36,189 nt of DNA, taken from positions 1 to 36,189 of the forward strand of contig JAEEKZ010000033.1 in the NCBI GenBank assembly GCA_016288635.1, written 5' to 3'. The notes below the pieces were generated by a model that ran no database searches, was not told where the DNA came from, and saw only the letters and a program-made list of their open reading frames with translations. This stretch comes from Caryophanales bacterium (GTDB lineage: Bacteria; Bacillota_I; Bacilli_A; RF39; UBA660). The position numbers and the translations under genes are program-made. Position 1 is the stretch's first letter; the number at the start of each line of letters is the position of its first letter. Shown here in pieces: positions 19,126-28,435 of the stretch.

Positions 19126-22053
19126 ATGTATTTAAAAAGTATAAAAATTAATGGGTTTAAATCTTTTGCTGATAAAATTGATTTAGAAATCAATAAGGGT
19201 ATAACTGCTGTAGTAGGCCCTAATGGATCTGGTAAAAGTAATATAGTGGATGCAATAAGGTGGGTACTAGGTGAGCAATCAGTTAAATCATTACGTGGGT
19301 CTGAAAATATGGCTGATGTAATATTTTCTGGATCTGATTCAAGAGAAGCTCAAAAAAGAGCTAGTGTAAGTTTAGTATTCGATAATAAAGATCATTATTT
19401 AAATAGTGAATTTGAGGAAATTGAAATAAAAAGAACGGTATATATCACTGGTGAAAATGAATATTATATAAATAATACAAGGGTTAGATTAAAAGATATT
19501 ACTAATCTATTTATTGATTCTGGAGCTGGCGTAAATGCATTTAACATTATTAGCCAAGGAAATATTACAGAAATTGTTAATTCAAAACCAATTGATAGAA
19601 GAGTAATATTTGAGTCCGCTGCTGGAGTATTAAAATATAAAAAGAGAAAAGAAGAGGCACTTAGAAAATTAGAGAAAACTAAAGAAAACTTAATTAGAAT
19701 TAAGTTAGTTATTGACGAATTATCAACAACAGTTGACCCTTTAAAAAAGCAAAGCGAAATGGCTAAGAAATATCTTGCTTTAAAAGAAGAACTTGAAGGT
19801 GTTGAAATAGCTTTAATAGCATCTGATATAACAACCATAAATGATAACTTTGAAACTATTAAAAGAGATATGGCAGAACTTGAAAACAGGTTATCTCAAG
19901 TAAATGTATTCGATTCTTCTAAGTTAGAAAGATTAAAACTAGATAATATGAAACTAGATGATGAAATATCTAGTGTTAATACAAAATTAATAATGATTAA
20001 TGATGAACTATCTAAATTAGCTAGTCAAAAGCAAGTTACTCTTGAAAGACAAAAATACGGAATTGATAAATCTAATATAAGTAGTAATTTGATTAAGAGT
20101 AAAGAAGAAGAACTAGAACTAGAAAAGAATGTTAATGTTCTTAGTTCAGAAATTGATGATATTGTTAAAAAGAAACTTGATAAAGAAACCAAGTTAAATG
20201 ATGTAAGTAATGAATTATTAAAGTTTAAAATAAAAAGAACAACAATTGGTTCGCAAGTCGAAGAAAAGAATAAACAATTACTTATGTTACAAAATAAAAT
20301 TGAGATTCTAGAAAATAATATTCTTAATGAAGAAAAACTTCCTAACTCAGTTAGAAATGTTATTAATAATACTCGACTTGATGGAGTTTATAATACAATT
20401 GGAAACATAATTGAGGTTTCCGAAGATTATGAGGTTGCTATTAATATAGCGCTTGGAGCAAGTTCTAACTTTATTGTAGTAGATAATAATGAAGTTTCTA
20501 AAAAATGCATCAAGTTTCTTAATGATGAGAGACTTGGAAGAGCAACATTTTTCCCAATTGATGTAATTAAATCTCGTTATTTAGACAATAAGACTATTGA
20601 TAAACTAAAGAAGGATAAATCGTTTGTTGGAATAGCAAGTGATTTAGTTAGATATGATAGTAATTATAAGAATATTATTGAGAATCAACTCGGCAATGTT
20701 GTAGTTGTTAGTGACGTTGATGATTTAAATAGAATTTGTAAAGAATTTGATTATAAGTTTAGAGCGGTTTCTTTAAATGGAGAAATAATGCATGTTGGTG
20801 GATCTGTTACAGGAGGATATTCTCGCGGGGATTCAGTAATTAATGCTAAACAAAATTTAAGAAAAACTAAAAATGAATATCAAGAAGAATTGACTAATTT
20901 AAAGAATATTCAAATTGAACAACAAAATATTAACGATAAATTCTTTGATTTAGTAGAAGAAGAGGAAAGTTTAAATAAAGAATTAGTTGTTCTTAAAGAA
21001 GAAATTAATAATAAAACTTATAGATTAAATACTTTGAATCAATCTCTTGAAGAGAAAAAGTCTGAAATATCTGGTTCAATTAATATCATTGATAATAAGT
21101 TAGATGAAGAATTAATAAAGATACTTGAGGAATTTACTAAGAAGAGTGAAGAGAAGACTTTATTAGAAAAGAATTTGAATAACTTAAAGAATAGAAGAAC
21201 AGATTTATCTAATGATATAAATGAATTAGAATTAGAATATCAAAAGAAAAACTCTGAATACAATAAACTTCAGAATGAATTAAAGAATAAAGAAATAGAG
21301 AAGAATAGATTAGATGTTAAATTAGATAATTTATTAGTTAATTTAAGTGAGAATTACAATTTAACATATGAGGCAGCAGAAGCTAAATATCAGTTAGATA
21401 TTGACCCTTTAATTGCTAGAGACAAGGTTAAGAAAATTAAGAAAGATCTTGATTCTCTAGGAGAGGTAAATATCGGCTCTATTCAGGAATATGATAGGCT
21501 TTCAAAAAGATATGAATTTCTTGAGACCCAAAGAGAAGATTTGGAAGGAGCTAGTGAAGAATTAAATAATATCATTGATGAAATGGATGATATTATGGTT
21601 GCTAAATTTAAAGAATCATTCGAAGCTATTTCTAAACAATTTGAAATTGTATTTAAAAAGATATTCCAGGGTGGAAAAGGGGAACTTAAGTTAAGTAATC
21701 CTGATGATTTATTAACTAGTGGAATTGAAATAATTGCTGAACCTCCTGGAAAGAAGATTAATTCCACTGTGGCATTATCTGGTGGAGAACAAGCATTAAC
21801 GGCAATATGTTTATTGTTTGCAATATTAAACGTTAGACCAGTTCCATTTATTGTATTAGATGAAGCTGAGGCTGCACTTGATGAAGCAAATGTAGATATG
21901 TTTGGCAAATATATTAACGAAGCTAAGAAAGATGCGCAGTTTGTATTAATTACTCATAAGAAGAGAATGATGGAATATGCGGATTGCTTGTATGGAATAA
22001 CAATGCAAGAATCAGGTGTATCAAAAATTGTTAGTACAAAATTAGAAGATTAG
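19126..22053 (+). CDS. smc: chromosome segregation protein SMC (short form, 975 aa)
   Basis: Walker A GPNGSGKSNIVDAIRWVLGEQ, hinge GGSVTGG, signature LSGGEQALTA, Walker B FIVLDEAEAALD. Confidence 0.97.
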   Translation: MYLKSIKINGFKSFADKIDLEINKGITAVVGPNGSGKSNIVDAIRWVLGEQSVKSLRGSENMADVIFSGSDSREAQKRASVSLVFDNKDHYLNSEFEEIEIKRTVYITGENEYYINNTRVRLKDITNLFIDSGAGVNAFNIISQGNITEIVNSKPIDRRVIFESAAGVLKYKKRKEEALRKLEKTKENLIRIKLVIDELSTTVDPLKKQSEMAKKYLALKEELEGVEIALIASDITTINDNFETIKRDMAELENRLSQVNVFDSSKLERLKLDNMKLDDEISSVNTKLIMINDELSKLASQKQVTLERQKYGIDKSNISSNLIKSKEEELELEKNVNVLSSEIDDIVKKKLDKETKLNDVSNELLKFKIKRTTIGSQVEEKNKQLLMLQNKIEILENNILNEEKLPNSVRNVINNTRLDGVYNTIGNIIEVSEDYEVAINIALGASSNFIVVDNNEVSKKCIKFLNDERLGRATFFPIDVIKSRYLDNKTIDKLKKDKSFVGIASDLVRYDSNYKNIIENQLGNVVVVSDVDDLNRICKEFDYKFRAVSLNGEIMHVGGSVTGGYSRGDSVINAKQNLRKTKNEYQEELTNLKNIQIEQQNINDKFFDLVEEEESLNKELVVLKEEINNKTYRLNTLNQSLEEKKSEISGSINIIDNKLDEELIKILEEFTKKSEEKTLLEKNLNNLKNRRTDLSNDINELELEYQKKNSEYNKLQNELKNKEIEKNRLDVKLDNLLVNLSENYNLTYEAAEAKYQLDIDPLIARDKVKKIKKDLDSLGEVNIGSIQEYDRLSKRYEFLETQREDLEGASEELNNIIDEMDDIMVAKFKESFEAISKQFEIVFKKIFQGGKGELKLSNPDDLLTSGIEIIAEPPGKKINSTVALSGGEQALTAICLLFAILNVRPVPFIVLDEAEAALDEANVDMFGKYINEAKKDAQFVLITHKKRMMEYADCLYGITMQESGVSKIVSTKLED

Positions 22054-22077
22054 TTTTATAGCAACTAATCTTTTTTT
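22044..22077 (+). terminator. intrinsic terminator after smc
   Basis: gattagtt-ttatagc-aactaatc + T7. Confidence 0.85.
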
Positions 22078-22089
22078 ATGAAAACAAAA

Positions 22090-22110
22090 AGCAGAACAAT
22101 TTGTTCTGCA
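22090..22110 (-). terminator. terminator hairpin for minus-strand tRNA cluster
   Basis: gcagaacaatttgttctgc; T-run on minus strand. Confidence 0.75.
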
Positions 22111-22126
22111 ATGTTTTTATCATAAA

Positions 22127-22202
<76 letters not shown>

Positions 22203-22207
22203 ATAAA

Positions 22208-22284
22208 TGGCGGTTCCGATGGGGTTTGAACCCACGATCTTCTGCGTGACAGGCAGACGTCATAGACCACTAGACTACGGAACC
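22208..22284 (-). tRNA. tRNA-Asp (GTC), CCA encoded
   Basis: Loop CTGTCAC; acceptor ggttccg/cggaacc. Confidence 0.95.
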
Positions 22285-22286
22285 AT

Positions 22287-22364
<78 letters not shown>

Positions 22365-22382
22365 ATAAATAAATAATAACAC

Positions 22383-22475
22383 TGGCGGAGGAAAAGGGAT
22401 TCGAACCCCTGCGCCAATTGCTTGACCTCCCGGTTTTCAAGACCGGTCCCTTCAACCGAACTTGGGTATTCCTCC
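22383..22475 (-). tRNA. tRNA-Ser (TGA), CCA encoded
   Basis: Long variable arm; loop CTTGAAA. Confidence 0.94.
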
Positions 22476-22494
22476 AGTTCTCAAGTGCAAATAA

Positions 22495-22524
22495 AGTATA
22501 ACACACAAAAAAATTAAAAGTCAA
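22495..22524 (-). promoter_or_regulatory. promoter of minus-strand tRNA cluster
   Basis: Minus strand TTGACT-N18-TATACT. Confidence 0.75.
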
Positions 22525-22541
22525 CAAAATTGCTAAAAATA

Positions 22542-22569
22542 TTGATATTTTCGCTTTTTTAAGTAAAAT
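22542..22569 (+). promoter_or_regulatory. candidate promoter of bacteriocin-like operon
   Basis: TTGATA-N16-TAAAAT about 70 bp upstream of 22642. Confidence 0.45.
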
Positions 22570-22641
22570 ATTGCGTTTTTTTGAATAAAATAAAGGAATT
22601 TATCCCCGTCTTTTATAAGTATATTTGTGAAGGAGGATTAA

Positions 22642-24669
22642 ATGAAGATTGTTAAACAAAATGATTTAAGAGATTGCGGGGTTGCTTCTTTGTTGTCAAT
22701 TATTAGACACTACGGGGGAAATGTTCCAATAGAAAGACTTAGAATAGACACACATACTGATAAAGATGGAACAACTGCATTTAATTTAATTGAAACTGCA
22801 AAGAAGTATGGCTTTGATGCTTGTGGAAAAAAGATAGATAATTTATCAAGCAATCTTGTATATCCCATTATTGCACATTTAAATACTAATGGATTACTTC
22901 ATTTTGTTGTTGTATATGAGGTTAAGAAAAATAAGGTTGTTGTTATGGATCCCGCAATAGGGAAAGTTATTTATTATATGGATGATTTCTTAAATAAATG
23001 GACCGGTGTTATTTTGGAATTCTATCCCAAAGATAAAATATTGTATTTAAAAAAAGATAATAAATTACTAGATTTAATTATGGTATTTGTTAAGGATAAT
23101 AAAAAACTATTGTTTATGTTATTTATGATAAATATATTATTTGTTTTATTTTCAATTATTAATTCTTTTTTCTTTAAAGTTGGAATTAATAATCTTGAAA
23201 ATAATCTTAAATTAATTGTTATTCTTTTTTTCATAATTCTTGTTTTTAAATGTATTTTACAATTTTTAAGAGCTTACTATGAAAATTATATTAATATGCA
23301 TTTAGAAACTAGTTTGTTAAAAGAATTTATTAATCATTTATTTCATCTTCCTTCAAAGGTAATCTTCAGTAGAACTGTTGGGGAAATAGTTACAAGAGTA
23401 TCTGAAGTAGGTAATGTTAAAAGTTTATTTACAGATTTATTTATTGCTTTTTTCCTTGATTTTATTCTAACGTTGGTTACTATTCCAATTCTATATAGTA
23501 TTAATAATAAGCTTTTTTTGATTCTTTGTTTAAGTTTATTAGTGTACTTGGTTATTGGTTTATTTTACAGTAAATATCTTTATAAAAAGGTGATGCAAAA
23601 TATCGATTATAAAGATAAATATAATTCTTATTTAATTGATAGTATTTCTTGTTTTCAAAGCATTAATAATTTGAATGTCACTAATAAAATTTTAAAAGAA
23701 AATGAGTATAGAATTTCTGAATTTATTAATGATGAATTTTCAATGAACGATTTTTGTATAAAGATAGAAAGCTTGAAAAATTTTGTGTCTGAATTATGTT
23801 ATTTATTTATTAATATATTTGGTTTGTTTTTAATTAAAAATGGGTCTTTAGATTTTGTTAATCTTGTTTTGTTTAATACTTTGATTTCTTTTTTCTTGGA
23901 TCCTATTAAGAACTTTATTGATGTACTTCCTAAGTTTAATTTTTTGAAGGCATCATTTGATAAAATTAATGATTTTATAGATGTTCCGGTGGAGGAAGAT
24001 TCTTCATCAAATATTAATCTATCTAATTACAACTTGTTTATTGATAATATTAGTTTTACATATAATGATTTTATAAATATTTTATCTAACTTTTCTTTAA
24101 AAGTTTCTTATGGAGAAAAAATATTGCTTAAGGGTAGAAGCGGATGTGGTAAAAGCTCCCTCTGTAAAATAATTGCTGGTTTAGAGTCTATAAAGAAAGG
24201 AGATTTGTTTATTGGTGATATCAACTATAAGGACTTAAAAAGAATTGATTTAGTTAATAATATTTTATATGTTGGCCAATATGAAAATTTGATGAGTGAT
24301 AGTATTAAAAATAATTTGAATTTTAATAGAGAAGTGGATAGTGAATTATTTTATAAAATAATGAAGATTTGTCATGTTGATGAAATAGTAAAGAATAAAC
24401 CGCTTAGATATGAGACTTTTATAAATATGGATTCAAATAATTTATCTGGCGGGGAACGTCAAAGAATTATTTTAGCAAGGTCTCTTCTTAATTCGTTTAA
24501 TATTTTAATTTTAGATGAATCGCTTAGCGAAGTAGATTATAAATTAGAAAGAAAAATTATTTGTAATATAAAAAGAGAATATAAGGATAAAACAATTATA
24601 TATGTTACACATAAGAAGCAAGATGATTTGTTTGATAAGGTAATAAATATGGAGAGATGTTGTGAATAA
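22642..24669 (+). CDS. C39 peptidase-containing ABC transporter (bacteriocin export/processing)
   Basis: KQNDLRDCGVASL (oxyanion Q, Cys), LLHFVVVYEV (His), VVMDPA (Asp), TM domain, Walker A GRSGCGKSS, LSGGERQR, ILILDES, VTHKK. Confidence 0.95.
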   Translation: MKIVKQNDLRDCGVASLLSIIRHYGGNVPIERLRIDTHTDKDGTTAFNLIETAKKYGFDACGKKIDNLSSNLVYPIIAHLNTNGLLHFVVVYEVKKNKVVVMDPAIGKVIYYMDDFLNKWTGVILEFYPKDKILYLKKDNKLLDLIMVFVKDNKKLLFMLFMINILFVLFSIINSFFFKVGINNLENNLKLIVILFFIILVFKCILQFLRAYYENYINMHLETSLLKEFINHLFHLPSKVIFSRTVGEIVTRVSEVGNVKSLFTDLFIAFFLDFILTLVTIPILYSINNKLFLILCLSLLVYLVIGLFYSKYLYKKVMQNIDYKDKYNSYLIDSISCFQSINNLNVTNKILKENEYRISEFINDEFSMNDFCIKIESLKNFVSELCYLFINIFGLFLIKNGSLDFVNLVLFNTLISFFLDPIKNFIDVLPKFNFLKASFDKINDFIDVPVEEDSSSNINLSNYNLFIDNISFTYNDFINILSNFSLKVSYGEKILLKGRSGCGKSSLCKIIAGLESIKKGDLFIGDINYKDLKRIDLVNNILYVGQYENLMSDSIKNNLNFNREVDSELFYKIMKICHVDEIVKNKPLRYETFINMDSNNLSGGERQRIILARSLLNSFNILILDESLSEVDYKLERKIICNIKREYKDKTIIYVTHKKQDDLFDKVINMERCCE

Positions 24670-25069
24670 ATATAATTATTATAATTTGATAAATATGATT
24701 CCAAAAATAGATTGGTTTGTGGTTATTATTTCTTTATTTATCATTTGTTTTATGCCCGTTCTTTTCTTGGGTAAAATATATGAATATAAAAATGTATATG
24801 CAATATATAAAGATGATTATTTATATGTTGATATGAATGTAAATGACTCTAATTTATTAATAAACGGAGATTATTTATTAATAAATGGTAAAAAAATAAA
24901 ATACTTGATTGAAGAAATAAGTGATATTAATTTTGGGTCAAATGGTAATTATCAAACATTTAAAATAAGTGTTAATAAAGTTATGAAAAATAATGAAATA
25001 TCATTAATAAAAATATTTGGTAATAAACAAAGAATAATAAAAATAATAATGAATTATTTGGTTTATTAA
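24662..25069 (+). CDS. small one-TM accessory protein; HlyD-like minimal membrane-fusion or immunity candidate
   Basis: Overlaps transporter stop; single N-terminal TM then beta-rich exported domain. Confidence 0.6.
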   Translation: MNKYNYYNLINMIPKIDWFVVIISLFIICFMPVLFLGKIYEYKNVYAIYKDDYLYVDMNVNDSNLLINGDYLLINGKKIKYLIEEISDINFGSNGNYQTFKISVNKVMKNNEISLIKIFGNKQRIIKIIMNYLVY

Positions 25070-25080
25070 GGAGGTTTGAA

Positions 25081-25227
25081 ATGGAAATAGAGTTAAACAA
25101 TAATGAATTATTTAAAGTATATGGAGGATTTACCAAAATTGGTGCTATATCAATTGTTTCTGCTTTGGTTGCATTTATAGCAGGCCTAGTTGACGGATAT
25201 ATTAATCCTCAAAAATGTAATAAGTAA
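25081..25227 (+). CDS. double-glycine leader bacteriocin-like peptide 1 (48 aa)
   Basis: aaggagg RBS; MEIELNNNELFKVYGG|FTKIGAISIVSALVAFIAGLVDGYINPQKCNK; adjacent to C39 transporter. Confidence 0.85.
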   Translation: MEIELNNNELFKVYGGFTKIGAISIVSALVAFIAGLVDGYINPQKCNK

Positions 25228-25242
25228 AGGAGTGAGAAGAAA

Positions 25243-25392
25243 ATGTCTAATTATGAATTGTTTTGTGTAAAAGGTGGTGGCCTTAGTATTTCTAGTTTAA
25301 ATGTTATTGCAAGAATAGTAACTACATTAGTTAAACTGGGCCAGACTATTGGTTCAAATATTAGAAGAATCATTAGTGGTTCTATCTGTTAA
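25243..25392 (+). CDS. double-glycine leader bacteriocin-like peptide 2 (49 aa)
   Basis: aaaggag RBS; MSNYELFCVKGG|GLSISSLNVIARIVTTLVKLGQTIGSNIRRIISGSIC. Confidence 0.85.
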   Translation: MSNYELFCVKGGGLSISSLNVIARIVTTLVKLGQTIGSNIRRIISGSIC

Positions 25393-25425
25393 AAAAAGTC
25401 CGAACTTTGTGTTCGGATTTTTTTG
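25392..25425 (+). terminator. intrinsic terminator closing the peptide operon
   Basis: aaaaaagtccgaac-tttgt-gttcggatttttttt-like. Confidence 0.85.
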
Positions 25426-25439
25426 TAATTAGTGCTTAT

Positions 25440-25468
25440 TTGCTTTTTTCAAGGTAGTATTATATAAT
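25440..25468 (+). promoter_or_regulatory. promoter of ysxC-der
   Basis: TTGCTT-N17-TATAAT. Confidence 0.7.
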
Positions 25469-25485
25469 GATGCCGGTGATTTATC

Positions 25486-26076
25486 ATGCAAATTGAATCA
25501 GTTCAAGAACCTAAAATAGCGGTTAGAGTAAGTCAATATCCGGAAGATAACCTTCCAGAATTTTTGTTATTAGGAAGAAGTAACGTAGGTAAAAGTAGTT
25601 TTATTAACACTATAGTGGAAAGAAAAAACTTTGCTAGAACTTCATCTAAACCAGGTAAGACACAAACGTTAAATTTCTATTTGGTTAATGATAGTTTTTA
25701 TCTAGTTGATGTTCCTGGATATGGGTATGCTAGCGTAGATAAGGCTACACAAAAGAAATTTGGATTAATGATTGAAGAGTATCTTAAAACAAGATCAACA
25801 TTAAGAAGAGCGTTTTTATTAATTGATTACAGACATAAACCAACTGAAGATGACGTGTTAATGTATGATTTTTTAAAGTACTATAATATTGATGTTACTG
25901 TGGTAGCTACTAAGTACGATAAGGTTTCTAAGAATGCAAGAATAAAGCAAGATAAATTGATAAATGAAACATTGAAGTTGGGAGAAAATGAATCATTTAT
26001 TCCATTTTCAATTATTACCAAAAAAGGAAAAGAAGATGTATATAATATTATAGAAAATATTATAAAAGGGGAGTAA
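25486..26076 (+). CDS. ysxC: ribosome biogenesis GTPase YsxC/EngB
   Basis: GRSNVGKSSFIN, KPGKTQTLNFY, DVPGYGYA. Confidence 0.95.
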   Translation: MQIESVQEPKIAVRVSQYPEDNLPEFLLLGRSNVGKSSFINTIVERKNFARTSSKPGKTQTLNFYLVNDSFYLVDVPGYGYASVDKATQKKFGLMIEEYLKTRSTLRRAFLLIDYRHKPTEDDVLMYDFLKYYNIDVTVVATKYDKVSKNARIKQDKLINETLKLGENESFIPFSIITKKGKEDVYNIIENIIKGE

Positions 26077-26078
26077 AT

Positions 26079-27383
26079 ATGGAAACAGTTTGTTTAGTAG
26101 GAAAACCTAATGTTGGTAAGAGTACTATTTTCAATAGACTGATTCATGAAAAGAAAGCCATAATATTGGATACTCCTGGTATAACAAGAGATAGAATATA
26201 TGGAACCGTTACTTATAATGATAAGAAGTTCCATTTAATTGATACAGGCGGTATTTTTTCTGATGGATCTAGTGTAAATGATAATATCATTGCTCAAGCA
26301 CAATTAGGGATTGAAGAGGCAGATAAAATTTTATTTGTTGTTGATGGAATGAGTGAACTTGATTCCAGTGATTATTATGTTAGAGATTTATTAATGAAAT
26401 CTCAAAAAAAGGTATATGTTGTAGTTAATAAATTAGATAATGATAAGAGAAATGACAATGTATATAATTTTTATGAATTAGGTTTTGGCGATTTATATCC
26501 TGTTAGTGGTGTTCAAAATTTGGGATTTGACAAATTATTAGATGATATTACTAAAGATATGCATGAAGTGGAAGAAAAAGCAGATGATACATTAAAGTTT
26601 TGTTTTATAGGTAGACCAAATGTTGGAAAAAGCAGTTTGGTTAATGCTTTATTAAATGAGAATAGAGTAATAGTAAGTGATGTTGCAGGAACTACAAGAG
26701 ATGCAATTGACACTAAGTTTAGATATGAAGGAAACGAGTATACAGTTATTGACACAGCTGGTATGCGTAAAAAAGGTCATATTTTTGAAAATGTTGAAAA
26801 ATATAGTTTACTTAGAAGTTTAAAAGCAATGGAACGTAGTAATGTATGTGTGCTTGTTGTTGATGCTTCAACAGGAATAATCGAACACGATAAACATATT
26901 TTGTCTTATGCAATTGAAGCTGGTAAAGGTGTCGTTATTGCAGTTAATAAATGGGATACTGTAAGTAACCCTGATATGGATTTAAAAACTTGGAAAATAA
27001 ATATGGAAGAGTATTTCAAGTTTGCACCATATGCAAAGGTAGTTTATTTATCCGCAAAAACTAAGAAAAGAATGCATACATTAATGCCAGAGATAATTAA
27101 AGCATATGAAAATAATCGTAAAGAGATACCTACAAATTTATTAAATGATTGTATAGAGGAAGCTTATTTAATGCATATTGCCCCTTCATACAAAGGAAAA
27201 AGATTAAAAATATATTTTGTTAAACAAACAGATAAGTGTCCACCTAAGTTTACATTACAAGTTAATAATAAAGGATTAGTTCATTTCAGTTATGAAAGAT
27301 ATTTGGAAAATGAATTAAGAAAGGCATTTGATTTAGAGGGTACACCAATAATATTACAATTTAAAAATAAAGGTGATGAATAA
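26079..27383 (+). CDS. der: ribosome biogenesis GTPase Der/EngA
   Basis: Two G domains (GKPNVGKST; GRPNVGKSSLVNAL), KH-like C-terminus. Confidence 0.97.
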   Translation: METVCLVGKPNVGKSTIFNRLIHEKKAIILDTPGITRDRIYGTVTYNDKKFHLIDTGGIFSDGSSVNDNIIAQAQLGIEEADKILFVVDGMSELDSSDYYVRDLLMKSQKKVYVVVNKLDNDKRNDNVYNFYELGFGDLYPVSGVQNLGFDKLLDDITKDMHEVEEKADDTLKFCFIGRPNVGKSSLVNALLNENRVIVSDVAGTTRDAIDTKFRYEGNEYTVIDTAGMRKKGHIFENVEKYSLLRSLKAMERSNVCVLVVDASTGIIEHDKHILSYAIEAGKGVVIAVNKWDTVSNPDMDLKTWKINMEEYFKFAPYAKVVYLSAKTKKRMHTLMPEIIKAYENNRKEIPTNLLNDCIEEAYLMHIAPSYKGKRLKIYFVKQTDKCPPKFTLQVNNKGLVHFSYERYLENELRKAFDLEGTPIILQFKNKGDE

Positions 27384-27385
27384 TA

Positions 27386-27410
27386 AAACTACTTCGTGTA
27401 GTTTTTTATT
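27386..27410 (+). terminator. intrinsic terminator
   Basis: aaaactac-ttcgt-gtagttttttatt. Confidence 0.8.
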
Positions 27411-27449
27411 TTGTGCTATGTTAAAATAAAGGCATAAGGGAAGATAATT

Positions 27450-28382
27450 ATGAGTAAAAATATTAAAGTGGTTTTTATGGGAACTCCTGAGTTTAGCGTT
27501 CCTGTTTTAGATATGTTAATTAAGAATACAAATGTATTAATGGTTGTCACTCAACCTGATACATATGTTGGTAGAAAAAAAGTTTTAACAAAATCTCCAG
27601 TTAAATTATTAGCTGAGGCAAATGGTATTCCTGTTTTTCAACCAGAGAAAATTAGAAAAGATTATGAGGTATTAAAAGAACTAGATTTTGATTTGTTAGT
27701 TACATGTGCATATGGACAAATATTACCAAAGGAAATATTAGACATGCCTAAATATGGTCCAATTAATGTACATGCTTCATTGCTTCCTAAATATAGAGGT
27801 GCATCTCCAATCAATTTTGCTATTTTTAATGGTGAAGAAAAAACCGGAGTAACTTTAATGTATATGGATGAAGGCATGGACACCGGGGATGTAATTGTTC
27901 AAGATTCTTTAGATATTAATGGTGATAATTATGGTGAATTGTATAAAAGATTAAGCGTTTTGGGTGCTAACCTTTTATTTGAAAATCTTGACTATTTGGT
28001 AAGTGGTAATGTAGAACATTATAAACAAAATAATGAGGAAGCAACCTATACAACTCTAATAAAGAGAGAATTTGAACATATAGATTTTAATGACAATGGA
28101 GTAAATATAATTAATAAAATAAAAGGATTAAATCCTGAGCCATTGGCTAATACTATCATTAATGGATTAGAATTAAAAATAGTTGATGCTCATTATGAAG
28201 AAGCAAAAGTAGATGAAGTTGGTAAGATAATCGAAATATCTAAAAATCAATTTAAGATTACATGTAAAGATGGGAATATTTGCTTAGATATTGTTAAACC
28301 ATTTGGTAAAGGTGTTATGGTTATTAATAGTTATATAAATGGGTTAAAAAAGGAAAATATAATAAATACATTTGTACAATAG
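27450..28382 (+). CDS. fmt: methionyl-tRNA formyltransferase
   Basis: FMGTPEFSVPVL, INVHASLLPKYRGASPI, TGVTLMYMDEGMDTGD. Confidence 0.96.
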   Translation: MSKNIKVVFMGTPEFSVPVLDMLIKNTNVLMVVTQPDTYVGRKKVLTKSPVKLLAEANGIPVFQPEKIRKDYEVLKELDFDLLVTCAYGQILPKEILDMPKYGPINVHASLLPKYRGASPINFAIFNGEEKTGVTLMYMDEGMDTGDVIVQDSLDINGDNYGELYKRLSVLGANLLFENLDYLVSGNVEHYKQNNEEATYTTLIKREFEHIDFNDNGVNIINKIKGLNPEPLANTIINGLELKIVDAHYEEAKVDEVGKIIEISKNQFKITCKDGNICLDIVKPFGKGVMVINSYINGLKKENIINTFVQ

Positions 28383-28435
28383 TAATTTTTTTAAAATTTT
28401 CAAAAAAATATAGTTAGAATAGAGAGGTAGCTTAA

